From Oenanthe sinensis (lineage: Eukaryota; Streptophyta; Magnoliopsida; Apiales; Apiaceae): DNA of 64,000 bases. The stretch spans positions 14,391,631-14,455,630 of the forward strand of contig CM053802.1 in the NCBI GenBank assembly GCA_028671895.1, read 5' to 3'. This document shows, in pieces, positions 33,827 through 45,309 of this stretch (position 1 is its first letter; the number at the start of each line of letters is the position of its first letter). Below the pieces are notes generated by a model. It made no database searches, was not told the DNA's origin, and saw only the letters and a list, made by a program, of their open reading frames with translations. The translations under genes and the position numbers were made by a program.

Positions 33827-34469
33827 GTCCAATTCTTTTATAGTAAATTAATTCTACTTAATTTAATTAGTTAATTTATAAATTAAATTAAATTCAACTT
33901 GAATTAATTTAATTAGATAAATTAAATAATTAATTAACATTTGATAGTAGAATTAAAACTATTATTTTTTACTTGCATAGCCATGCTGAAGGTCTTGAAA
34001 TCTTCCCGTCTTCTTTGTGTCTTGATCTTGAAACCTCTTGAATTAAATGAAGAATAAATATTATTTTAGTTGACACACAAATGTACTGTCTGGTTCATTT
34101 GTGTCATACTAATAAATATTCTCCATTTATAAAACTTTAAATTAGAGGCCTTGCGTCATATTTTCTTCTTCACTGTCTTCATTCTTCTTCTGGAATCTTC
34201 AGTAGTAACCACTTGAAATCTTCTATATCTTCTGTTTACTATAGAACCACTACTACACATTTATTTTCACTGACGCTTGAACATAAAGATGAACTTCATC
34301 CAGTGTTGAGTAGCAATCCTACAAAATACTTCTGATACTTGGATCCTTTGTGATTAGTTGACTGTCTTTGTCTTGATTCCTGTTTGGTGTTTAGTATTTA
34401 CTTCTCTTTATTAGTTAGAGTTGAGTTGCCATCTAATTATTACAAATAGGCCTAGTCATATGCCTTTCA

Positions 34470-34483
34470 ATCTCCCCCTATTT
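34470..34483 (-). other. Polypurine tract of the Copia element
   Basis: On the minus strand AAATAGGGGGAGAT lies immediately before the 3' LTR TG. This is where plus-strand DNA synthesis would be primed. Confidence 0.85.
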
Positions 34484-34697
34484 GTTGTTAAACAATTAAC
34501 ACACAAATTCCTAGAGGATAACTCAACTAACAACTAAGAAAGTAGTACGACATTTAATGACTGTAAATAATAAACAAAAGTTCTGGATTTATATTTAATA
34601 ATTTTCCAGATTCGTACATAAAAGATAAATACAAGATAGATGTTCCTCTAGCACTGAACAAATATTACAAAGTTTCTATCTTGTTCTATCTATGTCT

Positions 34698-37600
34698 TCA
34701 GTCTTCTGATGTATCAACTTCACCTTCTTCTAGGATTGAACCTTTATGAACAGGTGTCCTCGGTATTTGTTCAGATACTGATTGTTCTGTTGTAGTGGAT
34801 TCTCCATACAACCTTCTTTGTTCAGCTCTTGCTAACTGCCACAGTACTTCCTGTTCAACAGGATCTACTATCTCTTCTTCTACATCAGATGGTTGTGTTG
34901 AATCTATCTTTGGTATTTGCCTGATGTATGAATGAATTCTTTTTGACAGACAGTAGTTTCTTATCTTCTCTGCAGCATCCATTTTAGCTTGGGATTTGAA
35001 ACCTTTTGACCTTAACATCTTTTCAACTTGAATCATGTACTTAACTGTGTAGCCCTTAAAAGATTCCTCATTTAACTGCATGATTTGATACAACTTGTTT
35101 GAGAAAAATCTTACCTCATGAGGATCAAATAAGATCTGAGGACTGACAGCTGTAGCAAAGACTCTAAGTCTATCCCTGAGAAGTTCATTTTCTTCTGAGC
35201 TCCTCTTTATTTTGTTCAAGAACGTCCATATTACTGATAAACTTCTTTGCCTGAAAAACTCTAAGGAAATTCTGAATGTTCCATTCCTGTGTGTGTAGAC
35301 TAGTATCCGCCAGTCTTCAAGAATGTGATCCACTAGGATAGTGATGTAGTCCACTTCCTCTTTCAGAGCTTTCATGAAGTTGTCAATGTTGTCATTTGAC
35401 TTTTCTAGACGCTCAATTATTGATTTCAGATGCTTGTCTTCAAATGGACCCTTTTGATGTTTGTCCATTATTTCTCTTGCAGTATCCCATTTCTTTCCAA
35501 TCTTGAGCTGTACATCTCTCTTCTTTTCTCTGACTGCTATGGCCCAGAGATTTTGCTTTTCTTGGCTTTCTTCTTTTTCTGCCTTTGTTCTTTCTATGAC
35601 TAGAGCTTTCAGTTTTTCAGTTTTTGCATGACTTGCCTTGATGTCTTCTTTTAGTTTCTTCATTGCCTCTTCATAGGCTGGATCAACTTCTTTTTCTTCT
35701 GGAAACAGAAAATCTTCATCAAATGCAATCTCTTCCTCAGCTCTGCAGTAGTCAGGAAAGTTTGATTCATCATGAGCACTGTCATCAAAGATTTTCTCTT
35801 GATCATAAAACTGTTTTTCTGGTTCTGGATCATACGATTGAAATTGATCTTCAGAATACAGTTTATCTTTCCCTTTGTCTTGAGTAGAAGCCCCTCCATC
35901 TTTAGCTACTTTCTCCTTTTATTTCTCCCCCTTAGTTGAGGGATCCTCTTGAGTTTTAGAGGCTTCAAAAGATGTCAACATTTTCTGCATAGTCAGATAG
36001 ACTTGCTTCATTCCTTCATTCAAATGTGTCATTCCATCATCCAGTTTGCTGAATCTTTGTGTAGAGATCTTTTCATTTTCAATGATTGTTAATGTCAAGC
36101 TTTTCTCAACCTCATCAATCTTTTCATGTAATTTGCTGACTTCTTTCATGTCTTCAGCAATAAGATTCTGTACATTCTGGATGTCTTGAGTTTTTAGAAG
36201 AATGGAGGTTTTGACATCATCAACATCTTTTCGTACTATTGTCAGCTGCTGTGTTACAGAGGCAGATGTAGATTTTTCTTCTGCTTGTGCTTTTACTTTT
36301 ACCAACTCAGCCTGAACAATTTGCATTTCTTTCTGGAGAGCTTCCATTTTAGATAATAGAACATTGTGTGTGTGTGCACTCAGCTCACTTGCACTCCTGT
36401 TTATCTCACTATCACTCTGTGCATGTGTTTCACTTTGTGTTTGCCTCACATCACTCGTGTTTAGCTCCTTTCCAGATCCTGAAGCTGTACATGCATATAT
36501 AACAATAGCTTTTGAAGAGTCAAATTGCTCTTCTGATGCCTGTGAAGGCGCGTCCTCAACAAGATTAACTTGAAGTGGCTCCGCTACTGACGTAGCTACT
36601 CCGTGAATGGAGTCCCATCTCCCTCTATGGAGTGGTTGCCTCTCAAATCCACCAGTGGATTTGAGACCTTTTAAAATCACTGGATGTAATATATCCAGGG
36701 GGGTCACCACCTTAGACAATGTAGTGTATGGCTCATTAGAGTCTGTGGTGCCCCTAAGTACCTCGGAGGGTATCTGATGCTGCACTGCATCGAAAATGTC
36801 ATGGTCCACATCATAGGTGGCATCCGACCAGTTTTTATTAAAAACATTTTCTTTAACAAATGTGCCCTCATGTGTTTGTGTAACTGCAAGCGGAGGTCCT
36901 GCTAGTGTGAGAGCTAGCAGTGTGCTTTCCTCACTATCTGAAGCTGTAGCCGAACAGCGAATTAGATCACCTGGTTGAGCAAGTGTATCTAAAGAACCTT
37001 GGATGGCCATGTCAAAATCCATATCCCATTGAGAGGAAAAGGATGAGTCTGCAGTTGTCTCTGGTTGAAATTTAGATCTTTTAGATTGTGGAGACAGAGC
37101 TGCGGGTTCACTCACATCAGCACCAAGACCCCTAACTATTCTGACAGGTTTCTTCCTTTTTCTGACTTTTAGCAAAGAAGAGGATGAAGGAGAAACTGTT
37201 TGAGGCTCTAATTCAGCTGGGGGCGGAACCTGTGTGTTTTCAGGTTCGTAGCTGATATCCTGGAGTGTAATAACACCATCATAGTCCGCCACAGATAAAT
37301 CTAATAGTGCAGTAGATATTTCTATAGGTATTGAACTAGAAGATTGTGAGTGAGATATTACCTGTTGATCTTGTGCCACTTGATCGACATGCTGAGCAGC
37401 TTCAAGTAGAAGGTGCACAGGATGTTCTATTTGCATAGGCACTTGTTCTTGCTCTTGTTCCTGCACAGGATTAGCAATATGATCTAATATCTCAGCCATG
37501 TAATCTGTCCTTACCACTTGCACATTTTGAAACTTGGGGTTGTTGTGGAGCCTTGCAAATAGGTGGTTCTGAGAAGTCGGAGATTCTTCTACAGGACCAT

Positions 37601-38270
37601 TCTGAAATAAGGCTTTGTCTTCTTCCACCAACAAGTCATTCATAAACAGCATCAGGAACCTCGGATAGTAGACTTGTACATTCTGTTCCCTGCTTTCTGG
37701 TTTCCCCATCTTCCTTATAATTTCTTTCAGAAGCAACTTCCCAAAATTTATCCTCCTGTTGTGAGCCACAGAATACCCAAAGATTTGCAGTAGTGAAGAT
37801 ATATTGTTGAAGTTGTTCTTTGTAGTGGGAGCAAACACTTTGGCTAACGTGTCAAAGAAATAGTCCCACTCACTTACCAACTTGGACTTTGTCAGTCTTA
37901 CCAAATTGATCTCACCCTGATATCTAATAGAATAGAAAAATTCTAGAATTTCTGGTACAGTGGGTGGATCCATGAAATTGTCAGTTGGAAAGCCCAAAAT
38001 CCTGTTCACGTCCTCTTCAGTCACCATATATTCATGATCTCCTATGCTGAAAGAGAATTGAACTCTGTCTGCAGTACTCCTATTCCTTGCAGTGGAATAC
38101 AGGGCCCTTAGTGCTAACACTTGCAACGGGGCGTTCAGAGTAATTGCAGTTCTGACGAGTGAATGTTCATTCATAAAAATAATCCACGGTCGAAACCTCT
38201 CGACTGAACAATTCACCGGATTAAAATATCCAACAAAATTAGTTTTTACTAATTCGCAATAACCAGCCAT
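34698..38270 (-). pseudogene. Extra ORF in the envelope position of the Copia element (about 1,190 codons, one in-frame stop)
   Basis: From the ATG at 38270 the frame is open for 783 codons to a TAA at 35919-35921. It then continues in the same frame for about 407 codons to 34698. The N-terminal 200 residues (starting MAGYCELVKTNFVGYFNPVN) form a compact mixed helical region, with YMVTEEDVNRILGFP inside. It recalls plant transposon-associated proteins that follow pol in Sireviruses. A long polar, serine/glutamate-rich middle part follows. Coiled coil is predicted by eye from about residue 640 (LLSKMEALQKEMQIVQAELV) and again after the stop (AMKKLKEDIKASHAKTEKLK). I see no signal peptide and no convincing membrane segment, so it does not look like a classical envelope protein. 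Its function is unknown. The stop could be a break or a suppressible codon. Confidence 0.7.
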
Positions 38271-38643
38271 ATTCCTTTAAACTATTACAATTAAGAAAAT
38301 TACAATGTGCGATTACAAATTAAAATTATCAATTACAACCAATAATTCGAAAATTACAACCAATAAAAATTGAAACCCTAATTTCTAATAATCCTTATAT
38401 TGACTTAAACAACAAGTCACTACCCAAACAGTCCTTTAGATATAATTAACACTTGAATGCTTCAACAAAAAAAGAACAATCAGTCGAAATTAAACAAAAA
38501 TCGTGCAGAGTTTCGTTTGTTTCAATCGATTTTATCAATCTAGCAAGCAAAGATGCTTGTAAATGGAAATTAGCAACTGAAATCAGTTGTTTTTGGACAG
38601 GAATCGATCGATTTTTTTAAAAAAATTTGCCTGTTCGAGTTTG

Positions 38644-38655
38644 TATATATATATA
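38644..38655 (-). promoter_or_regulatory. Candidate internal TATA box upstream of the extra ORF
   Basis: An uninterrupted TATATATATATA lies 26 bases downstream (minus-strand sense) of the internal motif array and about 375 bases before the ATG at 38270. The LTRs show the same array-then-TATA order. Simple TA runs are common in this AT-rich DNA, so the evidence is positional. Confidence 0.4.
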
Positions 38656-38680
38656 GCAGCTTGTGAGTATAATAAAGACT

Positions 38681-38933
38681 GAGTATGACTTTGTTAAAAG
38701 GAAAATGAATATGTCCGGTATGACTTAGTTAAAACACATCACTTGAATATCTCGGTATGACTTATCATAAGTCATACCGAGTTTTATTTTCATAAAACTT
38801 AAGTGAATTAGTTCGGTATGACTTAATTCGTTTGACTCTCGGTATGACTTTTTAATTAGCATAAAAAGTCATGCCGAGTTTTAACAAATTAAGTCATGCC
38901 GACTTTTTTTTTGTTCTAAAATAAGTCATACTG
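38681..38933. promoter_or_regulatory. Internal copy of the LTR-type motif array
   Basis: The motif of the LTR U3 array recurs here in the untranslated gap between pol and the extra ORF. There are four exact cggtatgactt copies (near 38,716, 38,753, 38,814 and 38,841) and inverted forms aagtcataccgag, aagtcatgccgag and aagtcatgccgac. 38751-38781 is a perfect 15-1-15 palindrome made of one forward and one inverted motif. The flanking sequence does not look like a copied LTR, so only the motif cluster is shared. Confidence 0.75.
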
Positions 38934-39418
38934 TTATTATTATAAGGAAACTATTTTTAAGAAAAAAATGTTAATAATTTACATACTAATAAATTATTAA
39001 AGATATAAAATAAATATTTACATTATTAATTTATTTTAATTAATTTAAGAATTAGATTAACTCATGTTTGAATTAATTTAATAAACAAATTAATTGAATA
39101 ATTAATAATATACTCATTTATTTTATTGTACATTAATAATTCGAAAAATAAACATTAATATATACATGCTTAAAATAAAAATGCTAAAAATTAGAAAAAT
39201 ATATACATTAATTTATATATTAATAAATGCTTAATTTTAAACAAAATTACTTATGCTCTAATTGAAATAATTATCTAGTAAGAATATTGATTTAATCTTG
39301 AGATAATTTTCCAAAAATTCATAAGTCCTAGGATTTTATTAATTCAAGTCTCATAAACTCTTTAAATATTAACATTTAATATTTTATGAGCTTAAATTAA
39401 TTCCTAGCAACCAAACAT
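38934..39418. other. AT-rich untranslated gap between pol and the extra ORF
   Basis: About 0.5 kb of AT-rich sequence with no ORF, between the RNase H stop and the motif array. Confidence 0.6.
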
Positions 39419-42400
39419 TTAGCCATAGTTTAACATCCCTAATTCACTAACCAGCTTTGAGAAAGTGGATTCATCAAGTGGTTTTGTGAAGATGTCGGCT
39501 AACTGATCTTCTGTGGGTACAAAATGTAGCACCACAGTTTCGTTCATGACATGCTCTCTGATAAAGTGATACCTTATGTCAATGTGCTTGGTTCGCGAAT
39601 GTTGTACAGGATTGTTGGAAATAGCTATGGCACTTGTGTTGTCGCAGTAAATTGGAATTTTGTTCAACGCAAGTCCGTAGTCATTTAGCTGATTCCTGAT
39701 CCACAAGATCTGTGCACAACAGCTACCTGCCGCAATGTATTCTGCTTCGGCTGTCGAGGTAGAAACTGAATGCTATTTCTTGCTGTACCAGGAGATCAAC
39801 CTTCGTCCTAGAAACTGACAGCTTCCAGAAGTACTTTTCCTGTCCATCCTGCACCCTGCATAATCTGAATCTGTATAGCCTATTAGGTCAAAACCTGTAT
39901 CCTTAGGGTACCAAATTCCAAGATCTGGTGTACCCTTTAGATATCTAAAAATCCGTTTAACAGCTATTAGATGAGATTCTCTTGGGTCAGATTGAAACCT
40001 TGCACATAAGCAAGTTGCGAACATTATGTCGGGTCTACTTGCAGTTAGATATAATAATGAGCCTATCATACCTCTGTAGCTTGTGATGTCAACTTTCTTA
40101 CCAGTTTCATCTTTGTCAAGCTTCGTGGCTGTTGGCATTGGGGTTTTTGCCGGTGAAGAATCTTCTAGACTGTATTTTCTGAGAAGATCTCTTACGTACT
40201 TTGATTGGCAAATAAAAATCCCATCTTCCTTTTGCTTTACTTGCAATCCAAGGAAGAATGACAGCTCACCCATCATGCTCATCTCATATCTGCTCTGCAT
40301 TAACTTAGCAAATCTCTTGCACAAGTTTTCGTTAGAAGAACCAAATATAATATCGTCAACATAAACTTGGACAAATATCATATCTTTATTATGTAATTTG
40401 TAAAAGAGAGTTTTATCTATGACACCTCTAGTGAAACCATTTTCAAGTAAAAACTCAGAGAGAGTGTCATACCATGTCCTCGGTGCTTGCTTGAGTCCAT
40501 AGAGAGCTTTGAAAAGAAAGTACACAAAATCAGCAAACTCTGGATTTTCAAAGCCAGGGGGCTGTTCCACATATACTTCCTCTTCTAGCTTTCCGTTCAG
40601 AAATGCACTCTTCACATCCATTTGATAGACTTTAAAATTGGAATGTGCTGCGAATGCCAGAAATATCCTGATGGCTTCAAGTCTTGCAACTGGTGCGTAG
40701 GTCTCGTCATAATCACTTCCCTCTTCCTGGGAGTAACCCTTTGCAACCAGTCTGGCCTTGTTCCTTGTAACAATGCCATCACCGTCTAATTTGTTCTTGT
40801 ATACCCATTTCGTGCCAATAACAGATCTATCTTTAGGCCTGGGTACCAGTGTCCAGACTTCTTGTCTTTCGAACTGATTGAGCTCTTCTTGCATGGCAAG
40901 AACCCAATCTGGATCAATTAGTGCATCTTCAATCTTCTTTGGTTCTTCTTGAGATAGAAAAACTGAGAATAAACATTCATTTGAAGTTGCACTTCTGGTT
41001 CTTACTCCAACATCTGGATCACCTATGATCAATTTAAAAGGATGATCTCTGCTCCATATCCTTTCCCTAGGTAGGTTTGATCTTGATGATTCACCTCAAA
41101 ATTCATTGTGATGTTGTGTTGTGCCAGTTGATCTTTCATCTCCCTCTGAGTTGCTGCCAGGATGACTTGTTGATCCACCACTGGTATTAGTAGAATCTCC
41201 AGTGTTGCCATTGTTTCCACCACTATTACCTGGATCATTACCATCATTGTAGTCATCATTTCCTGCTGCAACCTCAGGTTCTTCTTCGTCATCAGAATGT
41301 GAGTCTGGATAATTATCAAATTTTAATGACTCAGAAGAATCTTCAGTTTGGATACTTGGGAGTTTAGTGTCATCAAAAGTTACATTGACACTTTCCTTCA
41401 CTTGGTGCTGATCAATTATGTAAACCCTATATGCTCTTCTCGAGTATCCGACAAAAATAGCTTCATGTGCCTTGGCCTCAAATTTGCCAATGCGTTCATC
41501 TACATCTTTTAGCACAAAGCATTTGGCTCCAAATACATGAAAGTACTTGAGAGTAGGTTTCTTGCCAGCCATTAATTCATAGGGAGTTTTCATATGATCT
41601 TTGTTGATCAGAGTTCGATTCTGAGTATAACAAGCTGTATTAACTGCTTCAGCCCAGAAGTAGATAGGTAACCTTGATTCACTTAGCATAGTCCTTGCAG
41701 CTTCAATTAGGGTTCGATTTTTCCTTTCTACAACTCCATTTTGTTGTGGAGTTCTTGGTGCTGAGTACTGCCTTGTTATCCCCTTGTCTGAGCAGAAGTT
41801 ATTCAGAACTTCATTTTTGAATTCTGTTCCATTATCTGATCTGATTGCTCGGACAGGTAACTTTGAATCTAACTCAATCAGCTTTATATGATCAATCACC
41901 AAATGTGGAGTTTCATCTTTAGAATTCAAGAATAAAACCCATGTATACTTTGTGAAGTCATCCACAATCACTAAGGCGTATTTCTTTCTTGACATAGACA
42001 GAATATTTACTGGACCAAATAAATCCATGTGTAGGAGTTGAAGTGGTTCAGTGATGTTTGTAGTGTCTGTGCCTCTGTGAGTTGCTTTCCTTGACTTCCC
42101 TTTTTGACATGCCTCACACAATCCTTCTTGTGTAAATTCCATCGGAGGCAGTCCTCTCACCAAATCCCTCTTGACTAGAGAGTTCATTGTTTTGAAATTC
42201 AGGTGTGAGAGCTTCTTGTGCCATAGCCAACTTTCCTCTGTTGAAGCTTTTGAATAAAAACAGTTTGCTTCAGCTCCAGTTCCCGAGTTGAGATCAGCTA
42301 CGTACAAGTTTCCTTTCCTTACTCCACGCAAGGCTAGTCTGTCTTCTTTAGAATGAGCTATTAAGCACTTCTCCTTGATAAAGTTTACTTTGTAACCTCT

Positions 42401-42652
42401 ATCACAAAATTGACTGACGCTGAGTAGATTGTGCTTAAGTCCTTCCACCAAAGAGACATTTTCAATGATAACATTTCCTGTATTTAACTTGCCATATCCC
42501 GTAGTCATTCCTTTGCTGTTATCTCCAAAGGTGACGATTGGGCCAGCTCTCTCAACCACGTCTGATAGCAGGGCTCTATCTCCGGTCATATGCCTTGACG
42601 ATCCGCTGTCCAGGATCCATATAACTCGGTTTACCTGTTTAACTCCCTGCAA
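39419..42652 (-). pseudogene. Copia pol polyprotein (protease, integrase, RT, RNase H) with two in-frame stops
   Basis: One frame runs from the last gag-region stop to 39419. Protease: WILDSGSSRHMTG (about 42,610). GAG-pre-integrase: HLNFKTMNSLV with the CEACQKGK zinc motif. Integrase core: HMDLFGPV, RSDNGTEFKN and PQQNGVVERKNRT, giving the D, D and E residues. RT: GTKWVYKNK, YQMDVKSAFLNG and the catalytic QVYVDDIIFGS (about 40,365). RNase H: YTDSDYAGC, STAEAEYIAAGSCCAQ and TKHIDIRYHFIREHV. Two nonsense codons break it: a TGA at 41096-41098 between integrase and RT, and a TAG at 39773-39775 inside RNase H, where this family normally has glutamine (SKKQ). The reading frame does not shift. It is probably not functional as it stands. 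Confidence 0.9.
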
Positions 42653-42682
42653 TTATCAAACGGATTAATTCGTCTTCGGAGC

Positions 42683-45103
42683 CTAAAATTGATTGGGCCC
42701 GGCATACTTAAAGAATTGACCTTTGTCTGCTTTGACAACAGATCCTTTTCGAACAACATCATTTTCTTCCTTGACTGTTCCTACCTTCCTATAAACAGTC
42801 TTAACAATTTTCTGTTTAGACTTAGGAATATATGATTCCTTCTTCTCAGGTGAAGGAGTCGCAGTCTTGGATTTAGCAAATTTACTATTGATGTGCTGTC
42901 TAGGTATCATGTTATCTTTCTTAGCTATCATGCGTTTAAAGTAAGCAGTCATAGCATTAAAGGCACATAACATGCAATTCATTATACCACAAGGTTTATG
43001 GAAAGCATCAATAGTAGGCATGTTATTCAATACAGTAGGAGGCTTAACAGATTCTACTTCAATTTTCTCAGCAGATTTGAAGTTTTCAGTAGAATGAAAT
43101 TTATTGTTACTGTTCCTACTGTTCACAAATATGTTGGGTCTGTTCATTTTACTCTTTAAGTCTTTTGCACCTACACCAGGTCTGGGGGAATCAGAAGTTC
43201 CCACATCTTTCACTGGTGTTTCTAGTGCACATTTTTCTTTCTGGACATTAACTCCTTTTATGTCCTTAACCTGTTCTCCTCTCTTCTTCTCTTCCTCAAG
43301 ATCTTCCAGCTGCATTTCATATGCAATTATTACAGAGGTCTCAAGGATGGGTTCAGCTATCGGTGTTATGAAGAGAGGTTTCGGTGTGTCTTTAACAACA
43401 TGTGGGATACCCCTTTCTTCAGCACTTTTTCTAAAGGGGGTTATGTTGCTTGGTTTTCCTACAGATTTGTTATACTCGAAGCCTATTCCAACTTTACGAT
43501 TTATTTCTTGTTGGTCAACTAGGTTCTTAACAATATATGAGGAATTCTTATATGCAAGACACTTCTTCTTTTCTTCTTCAATTTGGTTTCTGAGATTAGT
43601 TTCTACAACAACATGACAACTGACTTTACTGACTTGAACAGCTAAGTCTTCAGTCAGCTTGACAGCCAACTTGTCATGATTTCTTTTTAACTGTTTAAGA
43701 ACTTCAGTCTCATCAATTAACTCTTTGACTTTGAGTCTGAGTTTCTTAACTTTATCTCTTTCACCATCTAGTTCTTTACCTAGCAAAGCAAACATCTTAG
43801 GACACGAAGGATTTACCTCTATTCCTCTGTCACTGGTGGGAGACAGTGATCCCTCTGATGAAGCCATAAGAGCAAGATTTCCCAGCTCTTCCTCATCATC
43901 GTTATCTGAGTCATCCCAGCTTTTGCCTGCTGCTAGATAGGACTTTCCTTGATGCTTTTTCACTAGCGCATCATACTTCTCCTTCAGCTCTTCGTAAGAC
44001 TCTCTCTTTTTCCCTTGCTTAGGCTTCTTGCACTCAGTTGCAAAGTGCCCTAGCTCATTACAGTTGAAGCAACGAAACTTGCTTCTATCAACTAAGCCGG
44101 TCTTGTAGCCGCTTTTTGATACTGCTGTCGAAGAACCTCCTCTTTGGTATCTTCCAAAATTAGGCTTACTTCTGAATGAGGAGTTTCTTCGGAATCTCAT
44201 GTTGCCAAACTTCCTGGCAACCATAGCTAGAGATTCATCTTCTAGCTGATCTAGTTCTTCCAGTGAGTAGAAATCACCGTCTTCTTGTTTGTCAGAAGTA
44301 TGTCCAAGTTCTGGAACCACATACTCTGTTGAACTGTTAGAAGGTGCAACAGCCTTCACTTCTTCTTTCTCTGGTGCTTCTACCATTAATGCCTTGGAGG
44401 AACTCAGTACCTTACCTCTTCCATACATCTCTCTGGTTTGGATCTGTTCCAGCTCATAAGTTTTTAAAACTCCGTAGAGTCTTTCTAGGGTTACCTCTTT
44501 CATGTCCCTAGATTCCCGGATGGCTGCAATCCTGTGCTCCAGATGCTCTGGTAAGGTCAACAGAAACTTCCTGTTCACCTCTTGGTTCTGATAAAACTTA
44601 CCATTCATGTTTAGCTCGTTTATCAATTTGTTTAGTCTCTGAAACACCTCAGAGATACCCTCACCAGGGTTGGATCTAAACTGTTCATATTGGGTGGTCA
44701 GGATCTCCAGTCTATTCTCCTTAACTTCTTCAGTTCCCTCATTGATAATTTCAATTGTTTCCCAGATTTGTTTTGCATTCTTGCAATTGACTACTTGGTT
44801 GTACATGATGTAGTCTAGGGATTCAATTAATATGAGCTTCAGGTTATTATCAAGGGACACAGCTTCTGTTTCCTCATCTGTATAGTCTGCCGGACTTTTC
44901 GGAAACTGTCTGTGGGGAATTACGACCCCATCTACTGTATGTTCGAGAACAACTGATATAGGGAGCTCAACACCTTTAGCCATAATTAATGCGTACTTGG
45001 GATTTGCAATCCCGATAAACAGTAGCATTTTTTGTTTCCACAAGTTGTAGTGTTCTCTGTCGAACTGTGGAATTTTAATACTAGTTACTTTCTGGGTACT
45101 CAT
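42683..45103 (-). CDS. Copia gag polyprotein, Sirevirus-type long form
   Basis: 806 aa, ATG at 45103, about 200 bases after the 5' LTR. The N-terminal part (IPQFDREHYNLWKQKM; IWETIEIINEGTEEVKENRL) is the UBN2-type capsid region. One CCHC knuckle, CFNCNELGHFATEC, lies near residues 345-358. An unusually long C-terminal extension is lysine-rich, with coiled-coil-like segments. It carries a second cysteine/histidine cluster, FHKPCGIMNCMLCAF, near residue 700. Such extended gags are known in Sireviruses. The frame ends with a TAG at 42683 and has no internal stop, so this is the only intact ORF of the element. Gag would form the particle that packages the element's RNA. Confidence 0.9.
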   Translation of the reverse strand: MSTQKVTSIKIPQFDREHYNLWKQKMLLFIGIANPKYALIMAKGVELPISVVLEHTVDGVVIPHRQFPKSPADYTDEETEAVSLDNNLKLILIESLDYIMYNQVVNCKNAKQIWETIEIINEGTEEVKENRLEILTTQYEQFRSNPGEGISEVFQRLNKLINELNMNGKFYQNQEVNRKFLLTLPEHLEHRIAAIRESRDMKEVTLERLYGVLKTYELEQIQTREMYGRGKVLSSSKALMVEAPEKEEVKAVAPSNSSTEYVVPELGHTSDKQEDGDFYSLEELDQLEDESLAMVARKFGNMRFRRNSSFRSKPNFGRYQRGGSSTAVSKSGYKTGLVDRSKFRCFNCNELGHFATECKKPKQGKKRESYEELKEKYDALVKKHQGKSYLAAGKSWDDSDNDDEEELGNLALMASSEGSLSPTSDRGIEVNPSCPKMFALLGKELDGERDKVKKLRLKVKELIDETEVLKQLKRNHDKLAVKLTEDLAVQVSKVSCHVVVETNLRNQIEEEKKKCLAYKNSSYIVKNLVDQQEINRKVGIGFEYNKSVGKPSNITPFRKSAEERGIPHVVKDTPKPLFITPIAEPILETSVIIAYEMQLEDLEEEKKRGEQVKDIKGVNVQKEKCALETPVKDVGTSDSPRPGVGAKDLKSKMNRPNIFVNSRNSNNKFHSTENFKSAEKIEVESVKPPTVLNNMPTIDAFHKPCGIMNCMLCAFNAMTAYFKRMIAKKDNMIPRQHINSKFAKSKTATPSPEKKESYIPKSKQKIVKTVYRKVGTVKEENDVVRKGSVVKADKGQFFKYAGPNQF

Positions 45104-45290
45104 CTTTAATAAGATTAAAAATTAAGTGTTTCAAAAAATATTTTAATTTTTGACTTAAAACAATTTTTGATCAAAAATAATTTTTAGAAAAAAAATTATT
45201 TCGAATAAAAAATTATTTCGAATTTAAAATAATTTTTGAGATCTGAATGAGTTGCGGAATTTTTGGTTTGGATCTGATATTAACTATATC

Positions 45291-45307
45291 AACCAGCTCT
45301 GATGCCA
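45291..45307 (-). other. Primer binding site (initiator methionine tRNA type)
   Basis: On the minus strand TGGCATCAGAGCTGGTT lies two bases after the 5' LTR. It corresponds to the tRNA-iMet 3' end complement used by most Copia elements (TGGTATCAGAGC), with one difference. Confidence 0.85.
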
Positions 45308-45309
45308 AT

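Larger units (their letters stand above)
33041..34469 (-). repeat. 3' LTR of the Copia element
   Basis: On the minus strand it begins TGAAAGGCATATG and ends GGGACCAACA. It is 1,429 bp, the same length as the other LTR. It contains the CGGTATGACTTA motif array and a TATA box. Confidence 0.92.

Noticed and set aside
35660..35899. 79-codon ORF between the two halves of the extra Copia ORF
   Set aside because: It is in another frame. The family frame simply continues past the TAA at 35919, so this is a shadow.
41029..41319. 96-codon ORF overlapping the integrase C-terminus
   Set aside because: Out of frame with pol and of low complexity (methionine/isoleucine/threonine). An artefact of the repetitive coding sequence.
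43104..43616. 170-codon plus-strand ORF in gag
   Set aside because: Antisense to the strongly supported gag frame, with no domain.
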